Part shown: one piece after another, positions 46,134-55,459 of the stretch | Position numbering within the stretch: the first letter of the stretch is position 1 | Layout: each line of letters begins with the position of its first letter | From: CAYUVA01 sp964448115 [NCBI: uncultured bacterium] | GTDB lineage: Bacteria > CAYUVA01 | Length of the DNA stretch: 64,000 bases | NCBI GenBank assembly: GCA_964448115.1 | Contig: CAYUVA010000009.1 | Location: forward strand, 23,800-87,799 | Direction: 5' to 3' | Translations under genes and position numbers: made by a program | Notes under the pieces: generated by a model | What the model was told of the DNA's origin: nothing | Databases searched by the model: none | Seen by the model: only the letters and a program-made list of their open reading frames with translations

Positions 46134-47144
46134 ATGCAACCCAAGATCTCAGTAATAATCCCAGCCCGGCAGGCTAATGAGCTTAGAAAGGCTATCTTTG
46201 CACTTGCTCGTATCGATTATCCTCCCGAGCTTATCGAGGTGGTGGGCGCTTATGGAAGACAGCCATCGGTGCAGCGCAACCGGGCATCGAGAGTTGCAGA
46301 TGGGGACTATATCCTTTTTCTCGATAATGATGCCATGGTAGCCACTGATTACCTGAGGATAATGGTTGATGAGATAAGCAGGCACCCGGATATCGCCATC
46401 ATAGGCGGTCCAAATATCACACCAGATACCGACAGCTTCTTTCAAAAGTGTACAGGATATGCCCTGGCTTCTCGCTTTGCCCACTCGGATATGGCAGCGC
46501 GCTACCGCCCTATCGGTGCGATCCGGCAGGGAAGCGAAAAGGAGCTTATCCTTTGTGCGCTGATGGTAAAGACATCTGATTTCAGGGAACTAGGCGGTTT
46601 CAACGAGGCGCTGTATCCCAACGAGGAGAACGAGTTCCTCAACCGGGCGTCTGCTGCTGGCAAGACTATTATCTATCACCCCCAGGCAGTGGTATATCGA
46701 AGCCGACGCAGGAATCTCCTAGATTTTATCGGTCAGTTGGCAAATTATGGCAGGGGAAGAATGGAACAGTGCTTCATCGAGGGCTTTAAACTGAGCAATA
46801 GCGCATTTTTGCTCCCCCTTGCATTCTTGCTTTATCTGGTCAGCCTGCTATTCTTTCATCCCTTTTGGTACCTAATACCCTTAATATTCTATCTTCTGTT
46901 GGGGCACATCTCATCAGCAGCCTTTGCACGCATGGAGAAAAATCCACTTTATGGTTTAGCATTGCCCTGGTTCTACATGATAATGCACCTTTCTTATGGC
47001 GCTGGGATGATCTGGGCTTTGATGCGCAGGTTAACAGGCATAAATAAAAGAAAAATGCCTGATGCATCCAAAGGCATCGATGTAACTATCGAGAGAATAA
47101 AGCACTTCACCTCCAGTTGGAATCATTCGCTTAATAATGATTAA
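46134..47144 (+). CDS. GT2 glycosyltransferase with C-terminal membrane helices
   Basis: The product is 336 residues. The GT-A domain is marked by ISVIIPARQANELRKAI, RNRASRVADGDYILFLDNDA (the DxD site) and FNEALYPNEENEFLNRASAAG (the acceptor-side ED-like motif). After about residue 225 there are three or four hydrophobic helices (FLLPLAFLLYLVSLLFF, YLIPLIFYLLL), anchoring it in the inner membrane. It probably transfers a sugar to a lipid-linked or polysaccharide acceptor. First of the glycan block 46134-49848. Confidence 0.88.
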   Translation: MQPKISVIIPARQANELRKAIFALARIDYPPELIEVVGAYGRQPSVQRNRASRVADGDYILFLDNDAMVATDYLRIMVDEISRHPDIAIIGGPNITPDTDSFFQKCTGYALASRFAHSDMAARYRPIGAIRQGSEKELILCALMVKTSDFRELGGFNEALYPNEENEFLNRASAAGKTIIYHPQAVVYRSRRRNLLDFIGQLANYGRGRMEQCFIEGFKLSNSAFLLPLAFLLYLVSLLFFHPFWYLIPLIFYLLLGHISSAAFARMEKNPLYGLALPWFYMIMHLSYGAGMIWALMRRLTGINKRKMPDASKGIDVTIERIKHFTSSWNHSLNND

Positions 47145-47154
47145 AGATGGATAG

Positions 47155-47958
47155 ATGAGCAAGCTGCTAGATATATTCAAAACCGGCGAGATAATGACCC
47201 CGGACAACAAAGGGATCAATCCTCTATTCAAGCGACATCTGGCTGCTTACAGGTTCTGCATACCATTCTGCCAGGATAGGGAGATACTGGAGATCGGCTT
47301 CGGCGAGGGTTACGGCACCAATGAGATTGCAGAACATGCTCGCTCGGTGGTAGGCAGCGATCTTCAACCGGAACTAGCCGAGTATGCAAAGGATAAATAT
47401 AGCGGCAGGGGGATAGAATTCTTGTGCGCAAGCGCCGAGAGCCTGCCATTTAAGGATGAAACTTTTGATGTTATTATATCGTTGCAGGTATTGGAACATG
47501 TGAAGATATATCAGGCTATGATCAAGGAAAGCTACCGGGTACTTCGCAAGGGGGGCAAGGCGATACACATCACCCCTAACCGTCTGACTATGTTGAGTGG
47601 AGTGAATCCCTATCACTACCGGGAGTTCGATCCAGACCAGCTTAGAAATGAGATGAAGGCTGTCTTTCCAAGGGTAAAGATGATGGGGTTGTTCGGCAGC
47701 GAGAGATACCTGGCAATAAAAAATGAGGAACAAAGGTTTGCCCGTCGGCTGCTAAGGATAGATTTTCTTGGACTACGAAGATACCTCCCCCGCAGATTGC
47801 TTGCCTTCCCTTATCGAATAGCCTTCAAGGTGATCAATGACAACACTGATCAACTGGAAAGAAAAGCCGATGCACTTATCACGGTAGATGACTTCTATAC
47901 ATCAGATGGTATTGATCTGGGCAAAGCGCTAGAGCTTATCGCTATCGGGGAGAAATGA
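47155..47958 (+). CDS. Class I SAM-dependent methyltransferase
   Basis: The product is 267 residues. Motif I is EILEIGFGEGYGTNEIA, then GSDLQPELAEYAKDKY (motif II), and SLPFKDETFDVIISLQVLEHV (motifs post-I to III), as in Methyltransf_11 enzymes. It sits between GT2 genes, so a glycan or lipid-linked sugar methylation is inferred. The substrate cannot be named. Confidence 0.85.
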   Translation: MSKLLDIFKTGEIMTPDNKGINPLFKRHLAAYRFCIPFCQDREILEIGFGEGYGTNEIAEHARSVVGSDLQPELAEYAKDKYSGRGIEFLCASAESLPFKDETFDVIISLQVLEHVKIYQAMIKESYRVLRKGGKAIHITPNRLTMLSGVNPYHYREFDPDQLRNEMKAVFPRVKMMGLFGSERYLAIKNEEQRFARRLLRIDFLGLRRYLPRRLLAFPYRIAFKVINDNTDQLERKADALITVDDFYTSDGIDLGKALELIAIGEK

Positions 47959-47961
47959 AAT

Positions 47962-48936
47962 ATGCAAGCTGATAAAGATAATATCGAGATCTCGATCATA
48001 ATTCCAGTATATAACGAGGAAAAGAACATCCCGGTGGTCTTTGATCGCCTGAAAGCTACCCTTGATGAGCTGAATTCGAGCTACGAGATCATCTTCATCG
48101 ACGATGGCTCTACCGATGACACGCTAGGAATCCTGGAGGATCTGCATGAAAATGATGATCGGGTCGCAGTTTACTCGCTGCGCAAGAATCAGGGCAAGGC
48201 TGCTGCGCTAACCGTCGGCTTCAGAAGAGCAAGGGGCAGAGTAATAGCCACTATGGACGGCGATGGACAGGATGAGCCATCCGAGCTGCCTAGGATGATC
48301 GAGAAGCTAAATGAGGGCTATGACCTGATCAACGGCTGGAAATACCCCCGTCAGGATCCCTTGAGCAAACGCCTGCCATCCAAGTTATATAACTCGATAA
48401 CCAGTCTATTAGCCGGTATCACCCTCCATGACATGAACAGCGGACTCAAGGTTTACCGCCGTGAGGTTGTACAAAGCATCCCCATCTATGGCGAGCTGCA
48501 CCGCTTCATAGTCTTCATGGCGCATAGAGAGAACTTCAAGGTTACCGAGATCAAGGTCAAGCACAATCCAAGGCTGCACGGCAAGACCAAATATGGCTCT
48601 TGGCGATACTTTGCTGGGTTCTTGGATCTTATAACCTCCATGTTCTTAAGTCGTTTTTCTCGTCGCCCTATGCATTTCTTCGGCTTCAGCGGATTCTTAC
48701 TGCTGTTAGCGGGTACTATTATTAACGCTTACCTTGCTATCGGCTGGTTCTTTGGTAGATGGATTGGCAACCGCCCGCTCCTTTTCTTGGGCATACTGCT
48801 TATGTTGCTCGGCATCCAGCTTATCTCAACAGGACTCTTGGGCGAGATGCTGAGCAGATGGATGGATAAGGAGTATAACTATCCGCTGAAAAGGGAGCTG
48901 CCGGCAGGCGTGAGGAGTGCTGAAGGAGGAAAGTGA
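47962..48936 (+). CDS. GT2 glycosyltransferase, DPM1/GtrB-like
   Basis: The product is 324 residues. The GT-A fold shows ISIIIPVYNEEKNIPVVFDRL, IIFIDDGSTDDTL, NQGKAAALTVGFRRARG and MDGDGQDEPSEL. It has the RFIVFMAHRENFKVTEIKVKH segment seen in polyprenyl-phosphate sugar transferases, then two C-terminal helices (HFFGFSGFLLLLAGTIINAY and FLGILLMLLGIQLIS). It likely makes undecaprenyl-phosphate-linked sugars for periplasmic glycosylation. Confidence 0.88.
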   Translation: MQADKDNIEISIIIPVYNEEKNIPVVFDRLKATLDELNSSYEIIFIDDGSTDDTLGILEDLHENDDRVAVYSLRKNQGKAAALTVGFRRARGRVIATMDGDGQDEPSELPRMIEKLNEGYDLINGWKYPRQDPLSKRLPSKLYNSITSLLAGITLHDMNSGLKVYRREVVQSIPIYGELHRFIVFMAHRENFKVTEIKVKHNPRLHGKTKYGSWRYFAGFLDLITSMFLSRFSRRPMHFFGFSGFLLLLAGTIINAYLAIGWFFGRWIGNRPLLFLGILLMLLGIQLISTGLLGEMLSRWMDKEYNYPLKRELPAGVRSAEGGK

Positions 48937-49005
48937 TAAAGAAAATAAGAAGCCTCACGCAAAGAAAAAAGAATTAGAAAATATCACCTCCAGGTTGGAA
49001 TCCTG
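48937..49005 (+). repeat. Intergenic fragment with a partial dispersed repeat
   Basis: Bases 48956-48964 read CACGCAAAG, the first part of the dispersed repeat also found near 25750 and 53468, then run into A-rich sequence. Bases 48984-49002 nearly repeat 47107-47124 (TCACCTCCAG-TTGGAATC), which lies in the end of another glycosyltransferase gene. No ORF fits here. Confidence 0.4.
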
Positions 49006-49848
49006 TTGAGCAAAGAAGCGCCTATAGTCTCAGTTATAATACTCAACTACAACCGCTGGGATCTGCTTTCTGATTGCCTGAACTCACTGATGAAGGTCGA
49101 TTATCCAGCGCTTAAGATCATCGTGGTGGATAATTGTTCTGATGAGGACATAGCTGGGAGATTGAACGAAGAATACCGGCAGGTCCATGTCCTTGCGCTG
49201 AATAAGCCGGTCGGTTTCGCCGCAGGGAACAACCTCGGCTTGCGCCGTGCACGGGAGCTTGGCGCTAAATACCACTGCCTGCTTAATAATGACACGGTGG
49301 TCGATGAAGCCTTTATCTTGGCGCTGGTTTCAGCAGCCCGGGAGCATCCAAGGGCAGCCATGCTCGGCGCAAAGATTTACTATCACGCGCAGCCGAACCG
49401 AATCTGGTATGCCGGCGGAATCGTGGATATGAACCTGGGCAGGATCAAACATCGTGGCATTAGGGAATATGACAAGGGGCAGTACGAACGACTGGAGCGC
49501 ACCGGCTATGTAACCGGCTGTTGCTTATTCCTGCCGGACTGGACACTGGAGCGGGTCGGTTACCTTGACGAGGGCTTCCATGCCTACGGGGAGGATACCG
49601 ACTGGTGCATTCGGGCAGCAAACAAAGGGTTTGAGCTGCTCTATGTCCCCTCGGCGATTATCTGGCACAAGGTCTCCAGTTCCAGCGGGATGCTCAGCGC
49701 TTACAAGATAAAAAACAGGCTGAAGGGGCATCTGAAATTGTTGCGAAGATATAGTAAAATATATTACTATCCGCTTATATTCGTGTACCAGGTTTACGAA
49801 TTGCTTCGGATAAGCGCACTGGTGCTATGCGGGCGACTGAAGCGTTGA
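49006..49848 (+). CDS. GT2 glycosyltransferase, rhamnosyltransferase-like
   Basis: The product is 280 residues from a TTG start without a strong ribosome-binding site. The GT-A fold is shown by VSVIILNYNRWDLLSDCLNSL, IIVVDNCSDEDIAGRL, PVGFAAGNNLGLRRARELG, CLLNNDTVVDEAF and DEGFHAYGEDTDWCIRA. These are the marks of the WbbL-type family that adds rhamnose or similar sugars. There is a weak hydrophobic patch near the end (YYYPLIFVYQVYELL). It precedes the giant subtilase by 12 bp. Confidence 0.88.
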   Translation: MSKEAPIVSVIILNYNRWDLLSDCLNSLMKVDYPALKIIVVDNCSDEDIAGRLNEEYRQVHVLALNKPVGFAAGNNLGLRRARELGAKYHCLLNNDTVVDEAFILALVSAAREHPRAAMLGAKIYYHAQPNRIWYAGGIVDMNLGRIKHRGIREYDKGQYERLERTGYVTGCCLFLPDWTLERVGYLDEGFHAYGEDTDWCIRAANKGFELLYVPSAIIWHKVSSSSGMLSAYKIKNRLKGHLKLLRRYSKIYYYPLIFVYQVYELLRISALVLCGRLKR

Positions 49849-49860
49849 TAAGGAGTTGCA

Positions 49861-52800
49861 ATGATGGGATGGAAAGGCTGGATGATCGCTGCCATAGCCT
49901 CGCTATGCCTTTTGGCTAAATATATTCAAGCAGCCGATGCATTTGATAAGGAGAGGCTCAATCTTTACCTAAAGGACTCTCACTATGCGCCGCATCGAGT
50001 TATTGTCAAGCTGAAAGATAATCCAAAATTGATGGATGATCGCCTCAACCTGCGGGTTTATGCTGAAAAACTGGCAATGAAAGCCCTAGGGCAGGATGCA
50101 GTGGATAGGGTTAAGCCCTTGTATCCCAAGATGAACTCAAGCTCTACGAGGCGGACTTTCGTTATCGAGTTCAAGGACATGCCAGCAAACATCGTTGCTC
50201 ATAAGCTCAAGGCTTTGGATGACTTCGAGCATGTGGAGCTGGATTACGGATATTATTTTGCCCTTATGCCCAACGATGAGCACTTCTCTCAGCAGTGGAA
50301 CCTGCACAACACCGGCAAGCGCATCGAGGATGCGGACATAGATGCCCCAGAGGCTTGGGATATACAGACCGGAGACCTGAATGTGATCATAGCTGTAGTA
50401 GATACCGGCTTGGACAGGTGGCACCCGGAGATGGTCGAAAAAGCGTGGATCAATGAGGGCGAGATACCGGGGGATGATATAGACAACGACGGTAATGGCT
50501 ACAAGGACGATGCCTATGGCTGGAACTTCTACGAGAACAACAATGTAACCAGCGATGTTGACGGGCACGGCACCGCGGTCGCATCGGTCGCTGCTGCCAA
50601 TACTGATAATGTGATCGGCATAGCCGGGGTTGCCTGGAATGCGACCGTAATGCCCCTTCGGGTCAGCCGTGGCGAGTTCACCTTTGCATCGATGATCGCC
50701 GAGGCGGTTTATTATGCGGCTGATAACGGTGCGAAGATCATAAATCTCTCTGTGGTCTCGCTGTCTCGCTCTTATGCCTTGGAGGATGCGCTCGATTATG
50801 CCTATGATCACGGATGCCTGCTGGTTGCTGCGATGGGAGATTTATACTACGGAATACCGCTTTATCCAGCAGCCTTGAATCATACGTTGGCGGTAGGCGC
50901 GACCAATAATGACGATCTTCGAGCAAGGGCATCCAATACCGGATATCATATTGACCTCAGCGCACCGGGAGAGAATGTCTTTGTGGCGCTTCCAGGCAAT
51001 AAATACCAAAGAAAGACCGGCTCATCGCTTGCCGCAGCCACCGTGTCCGGCATCGCCGCCCTGGTCTGGTCCCAATTCAAACAGTTAAGCAATAAAGAGC
51101 TAATGGGCATTCTTTTGGCTTCAGCAGATGATATCGAGGAGTATAGCTGGGATGTAAAGACAGGCTGGGGCAGAGCCAATGCGCTGAAGGCGCTCACCCT
51201 CGGCTACATACCGCCTACCTGTCGCATCATCACCCCCCATCAACATACTTATGTGGATGGAAAAATCGATATCACCGGCTCCGCTTGCGGTGAGGGATTT
51301 AGCAGCTTCAAGCTCGAATACGGCAGGGGAAGCGAGCCGAGCGAGTGGACTGCCTTCAGGCAGTCATTCACCCCCGTGGATCACGGCATGCTCGGGGTGC
51401 TCAATCTCACCGGCAAGCCTGGAGGGATGTATGCCATAAGGCTCACGGTTACTGGTGAGAACAAGCGTACTGCCACGCACAAGGTGGTTATATATGTCAG
51501 GGAGCTTGATGTGCTCACCGGCTGGCCCTTCGATGCCGGCGCCTCGGTGCTGTCATCGGTCGCCATAGCGGATGTAAACGATGATGGCAGGGACGATGTT
51601 GTCTTCGGAGCTATGGACGGTGCAGTATATGTGCTCGATCACAACCGCGCCCCTCTGGATGGCTGGCCGGTGATGACCAACGGTCCCGTATTATCCTCGC
51701 CGGCAGTTGGAGATATAGATGATGACGGCAAGCTGGACATCGTGGTGGGGAGCATGGACAGCGGGATCTATGCATGGAACCACCAGGGCGAGCTTCTCCC
51801 CGGCTGGCCGGTCAAGACCGGGGACATGGTTCTCGCCTCGCCTACACTTGCCGACCTCGATGGCGACCGCTTCCTGGAGGTGATCATCGGCTCCTTTGAC
51901 AAGAAGCTCTATGCCTTCCATTATTCGGGCAATGTTCTTGATGGATGGCCCTTTGAGACCCTGGGCGAGATCTTCAGTACCGCTGCGGTAGGCGATGTAA
52001 CCAACGACGGCAACAACGAGGTCGTGGTCGGCATCAACCAGCCGGGCAGCGGAGATATGCGGGGGAGGATCTATCTTTTTAGAAACAACGGCGTTTTATT
52101 CCCCAAGTATCCGCTTCTGCCCTCCGAGGCGTTACCCTTGTTCGACTACTTTGCCAATGGGGTCAGCATGTCGCCTGCATTGGCTGATGTAGATGGTGAT
52201 GGCGAGCTTGAGATAATAGTCGGCGCCGTAACCGGCAGCATCCATGTCTATAACTACGACACCAGCCAGGTCGCCCAGACCGAGATCCTGCCCGCGGCGA
52301 CCAACTCCTCGGTGGCGCTCGGCGAGATCGATGGCGCAGCCGGGCTGGAGATGGTAGCCGGGCTTATCGATTATGATATCTTCAGTTTTACGCCATCGTA
52401 CATGGTGGGCGGCTGGAATATAGATGCCACCGTGCTCCCCCGCTGGCATGTGCCTGCGCCAGACCTGGTGCTAAGCTCGCCGATAATCGCAGATGTTACC
52501 GGAGATGGACGACAGGAGATCCTTATAGGCTGCGGGGACAACAGCGTGATCGGCTTACTGCGCAACGGCGACCCCATCCCCGGCTTCCCCAAGCGCTGTG
52601 ATGGCTGGATATTCTCCTCGCCGGCGGTAGGAGATCTAGATAATGACAAGCGGATCGAGCTTGTGGTCGGCTCGGCGAGCGGCAAGGTATTTGCCTGGAA
52701 GATGAGCGGACAATACAGCGAGGAGAGGCTCGAATGGCGTCAGTTCCACCACGACAACGAGCATACCGGCAGGTATGGCGATACCTTTGCTCCCAAGCCG

Positions 52801-53433
52801 CCCAAGGGCTTGGTGGTCGATGCGGTGCAGGGGGGATTATCCGTCTCCTGGCTGCCCAACAACGAGGATGACCTGGCTGGCTACCTCCTTTTTTACGACT
52901 ACGATGAGTCACTTGCCCCCTATAACGGTAAGGGAGCTAACATAGGGGACTCGCCGGTCGATGTCGGCATGAACACATACACGGTGATGCGCAGCCTAAC
53001 CATCGGACTCACTTACTACATCAGGGTCGCTGCCTACGATACTTCGGGCAATGTGAGTCGATACTCCAACCTGGCGACCCGCACCTACACCGGCGACTAC
53101 GAGGGACCGATGATTCTCTGCGCAGGCTGGTGGGATACATACCTGGATCGCTATAACGGCGGGCTGTGGAAGCTATTTGCCTATATTGTTCACTGGAGCA
53201 GTCCGTCTTCTATCGCCAATGTCGAGATTTATTATAGCGGAATGCCGACCGGTATCAGGTTGTTCGATGATGGGGCAAGCAATGATGGGCTGCCTGGGGA
53301 CGGCATCTTCGGCGGGAGCTTTACTGTACCGGGCGGACTGCTGCCTCTGCTGTATCCATTTGAGATCATGGCAACCGATAATCTTGGCAATGCGAGTTTA
53401 CCCTGGCCGAAGCTGACCGTGCCGGAGTACTAG
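49861..53433 (+). CDS. Large secreted S8 subtilase with FG-GAP propeller and Fn3 domains
   Basis: The product is 1190 residues. The start has GGAG upstream. Order: signal peptide, I9-like propeptide (about 42-130), S8 domain with Asp181 (IIAVVDTGL), His236 (DGHGTAVAS) and Ser389 (TGSSLAAATVSG), then FG-GAP/VCBS-type propeller repeats with Asp-rich loops (ADVNDDGRDDVVFG, GDIDDDGKLDIVVG, ADLDGDRFLEVIIG, GDVTNDGNNEVVVG). GWP motifs recur between them (DGWPVMTNG, PGWPVKTGD). Next comes an Fn3-like domain (PPKGLVVDAVQGGLSVSW) and a C-terminal domain ending near TVPEY. The oxyanion position is Asp (VAAMGDLYY) rather than the usual Asn, and the usual Pro after the catalytic Ser is Ala. Activity may be altered. 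No sorting signal is obvious. Confidence 0.9.
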   Translation: MMGWKGWMIAAIASLCLLAKYIQAADAFDKERLNLYLKDSHYAPHRVIVKLKDNPKLMDDRLNLRVYAEKLAMKALGQDAVDRVKPLYPKMNSSSTRRTFVIEFKDMPANIVAHKLKALDDFEHVELDYGYYFALMPNDEHFSQQWNLHNTGKRIEDADIDAPEAWDIQTGDLNVIIAVVDTGLDRWHPEMVEKAWINEGEIPGDDIDNDGNGYKDDAYGWNFYENNNVTSDVDGHGTAVASVAAANTDNVIGIAGVAWNATVMPLRVSRGEFTFASMIAEAVYYAADNGAKIINLSVVSLSRSYALEDALDYAYDHGCLLVAAMGDLYYGIPLYPAALNHTLAVGATNNDDLRARASNTGYHIDLSAPGENVFVALPGNKYQRKTGSSLAAATVSGIAALVWSQFKQLSNKELMGILLASADDIEEYSWDVKTGWGRANALKALTLGYIPPTCRIITPHQHTYVDGKIDITGSACGEGFSSFKLEYGRGSEPSEWTAFRQSFTPVDHGMLGVLNLTGKPGGMYAIRLTVTGENKRTATHKVVIYVRELDVLTGWPFDAGASVLSSVAIADVNDDGRDDVVFGAMDGAVYVLDHNRAPLDGWPVMTNGPVLSSPAVGDIDDDGKLDIVVGSMDSGIYAWNHQGELLPGWPVKTGDMVLASPTLADLDGDRFLEVIIGSFDKKLYAFHYSGNVLDGWPFETLGEIFSTAAVGDVTNDGNNEVVVGINQPGSGDMRGRIYLFRNNGVLFPKYPLLPSEALPLFDYFANGVSMSPALADVDGDGELEIIVGAVTGSIHVYNYDTSQVAQTEILPAATNSSVALGEIDGAAGLEMVAGLIDYDIFSFTPSYMVGGWNIDATVLPRWHVPAPDLVLSSPIIADVTGDGRQEILIGCGDNSVIGLLRNGDPIPGFPKRCDGWIFSSPAVGDLDNDKRIELVVGSASGKVFAWKMSGQYSEERLEWRQFHHDNEHTGRYGDTFAPKPPKGLVVDAVQGGLSVSWLPNNEDDLAGYLLFYDYDESLAPYNGKGANIGDSPVDVGMNTYTVMRSLTIGLTYYIRVAAYDTSGNVSRYSNLATRTYTGDYEGPMILCAGWWDTYLDRYNGGLWKLFAYIVHWSSPSSIANVEIYYSGMPTGIRLFDDGASNDGLPGDGIFGGSFTVPGGLLPLLYPFEIMATDNLGNASLPWPKLTVPEY

Positions 53434-53467
53434 GCTTGAGGGGTGTTAATCACTATGGTTCAAAGAA

Positions 53468-53499
53468 GAGGATCACGCAAAGACGCAAAGAACGCAAAG
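53468..53499 (+). repeat. Dispersed CACGCAAAGACGCAAAG repeat, copy 3
   Basis: This copy carries GAGGATCACGCAAAGACGC and continues AAAGAACGCAAAG. It lies between the convergent ends of the large subtilase and the KAP NTPase genes and is the most complete copy. A polypurine run and ten A residues follow at 53511-53520. Confidence 0.75.
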
Positions 53500-53550
53500 A
53501 GGAAAGGGATAAAAAAAAAACAGGGAGCAAAGATTATGGCTGGGTATTCT

Positions 53551-55455
53551 CTAGCTGCTTTTTCTAGGAAGTTTGGGCATCAGTATGCCCTTTTCATTTA
53601 TTTGATACTTTTTTCTTAGTATCTCTATTGTCTTTTCCTCAATGGTGGCTCCGGCTATATTTGCGAAGTGAAACAGTGTATGTTGATCGATTATTATGCC
53701 GGTTAGATTCGCCTCTGCCAGGTTGGCATCGACCATCTCGGCAGCCATAAGATTGGTAAAAGATAAATCAGCACCATTCATTGCAGTGCTTCTTAGGTTC
53801 GTGGACCGGAAGCTCGCCTTATGGCAGTTTGCCTCGCTAAGGTTTGCCCCCCAAAGATTTGCGTTATTGAACATGGTCATACTCGCTTGAGCCCTTGAGA
53901 AGTTAGCATCCATACAGGTTGCATTCTCGAAGTTGGTCTCCTGTAGGACAGCTCCCTCGAAGTTAGCCTTTTTCAAGCTGGTACCGATAAAGCTAGCTCC
54001 GGTTAGGTCGCATCCCTTGAAACTGATGCCATCGAGTTCAAGATCCCGAAGGTCAGCATTGACAAGGTTGGCTCCCTCTAGGCTCTGCTTGTTCTCTATT
54101 CGATAAATGACCTCATCGCGGCTCAAAGGGCGCTCATACTCACCCACAAAAAGGTGATCGTCCATCTCAGCCGGAATGGTCTCATCTGAATCGCCCTGCG
54201 GCTCCAACTCCTCAACATCCTCTTGCACTTCCTCCTGGCTTCTTTGTAAAAATACAAAGAACTCGAGTATCTCTTTGGATAGAAGTTGCCTGAGGTTATC
54301 CCTGAAGAAACCGATCAGATCCGGCATCTTGATATATCGTGAAAATTTCTCCTTAAGATCAAGGGGAAGCGTCTGTACAATCTTTTCTATTTCCGAGGGA
54401 TCCTTTTTCTCTCCATATAATCGTGCGATAACCACCTGGAACTTGCGGCGATAGAATAGCATATCATCGAAGACTTCCGGCCAGCGATGCATCAGGATAG
54501 CGATAATCAGCTTTACCTTTGGTTGTACGCTAACCGACCTTGCCGTGTGTCCGATGAATCTTAGCACATTGAGGAAGCTCTTCACCTTGCGCGGGATCTG
54601 CTCCAACTTGCCTGCCACCTGCTCCAGGTTCTCGATCATCTCTGGCTCCACGCCTAGATGCAGCAGATAGTCGATGGTCGTCTTCAATGGCAGAGCAGGT
54701 AAAGTGAAATAAAGCTGGAAAAGCCGCATCAAGCCCTCTTGCGCTCTTTTTTGATCTCCATCGAAGAGTTTATATGCAAGCTGCTGTTGATAGCCTTTTT
54801 TATCCAGAGCCAGGATGGTAATCACATTAGGAGACATGAATAGCTCATAGAGTCGGCATAAGAAATCGTAGCTCTCCCCGATGTTAATGGCTTTATCCAC
54901 ATTATCGATAAAGATTATGAGCGTCTTGCTATTACCGGTTATTACAGAGATAAGTTCCTGGATCAAGTTTCTCACATTAGCGCTATTTGCCATGAACAAA
55001 TTCATTGCCTGCGATTTTGGTGTCTCCTGGTCAAATTCGCCATTTTTGGAATACAACCATTGTTTGAGGATGGTATCATTGAGGATGCCGAGGATATTCC
55101 CCGCCTTTTCTAAGCTCTCACCACCTAGACTGTCCTTAACCCTTTCGACCAGGCTATTGAGAAACAGAGCTAAAATGGGAGGTGTGTCCTGGAAATAAGG
55201 ATACTCGAACCATGCCACCTGGAGATTGCGGTTGGGTATTAGCTCATCGTGTATCATCCTCATCAGGCTGGTTTTCCCGCAGCCGGCAGGACCAAAGATG
55301 CCCAAGCAAAGCGGCGTGTTCCCTTGATCCGATTCCATGATCAGGCTGACAAAGGTATCCTTAAACCCGCTATAATTGAGCAGATCAACGGTAGTCGCCT
55401 GATCATCGAGGAGACGAAATCTCAGCTTGGGAGTCTGATTATCTTTCTTTCTCAA
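53551..55455 (-). CDS. KAP-family P-loop NTPase with C-terminal pentapeptide repeats
   Basis: The product is 634 residues from a TTG at 55455, four bases after the nadB stop; a TTG at 55494 would add 13 residues. Walker A is GIFGPAGCGKTSLMR (about residue 55) and Walker B is TLIIFIDNVDKA, matching KAP-type (STAND-related) NTPases. An acidic linker (EEVQEDVEELEPQGDSDE) leads to roughly 130 residues of pentapeptide repeats with A(N/D)L/F steps (ANLVNADLRDL, GCDLTGASF, ANFEGAVLQETNF). KAP proteins are usually linked to conflict or membrane-associated functions. No membrane helix is visible in the KAP region. Function is unknown; defence or signalling is inference. Confidence 0.82.
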   Translation of the reverse strand: MRKKDNQTPKLRFRLLDDQATTVDLLNYSGFKDTFVSLIMESDQGNTPLCLGIFGPAGCGKTSLMRMIHDELIPNRNLQVAWFEYPYFQDTPPILALFLNSLVERVKDSLGGESLEKAGNILGILNDTILKQWLYSKNGEFDQETPKSQAMNLFMANSANVRNLIQELISVITGNSKTLIIFIDNVDKAINIGESYDFLCRLYELFMSPNVITILALDKKGYQQQLAYKLFDGDQKRAQEGLMRLFQLYFTLPALPLKTTIDYLLHLGVEPEMIENLEQVAGKLEQIPRKVKSFLNVLRFIGHTARSVSVQPKVKLIIAILMHRWPEVFDDMLFYRRKFQVVIARLYGEKKDPSEIEKIVQTLPLDLKEKFSRYIKMPDLIGFFRDNLRQLLSKEILEFFVFLQRSQEEVQEDVEELEPQGDSDETIPAEMDDHLFVGEYERPLSRDEVIYRIENKQSLEGANLVNADLRDLELDGISFKGCDLTGASFIGTSLKKANFEGAVLQETNFENATCMDANFSRAQASMTMFNNANLWGANLSEANCHKASFRSTNLRSTAMNGADLSFTNLMAAEMVDANLAEANLTGIIIDQHTLFHFANIAGATIEEKTIEILRKKYQINEKGILMPKLPRKSS

Positions 55456-55459
55456 GACG

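Noticed and set aside
53434-53550. Rho-independent terminator between convergent genes
   Set aside because: There is a long A/T run but no stable GC hairpin before it.
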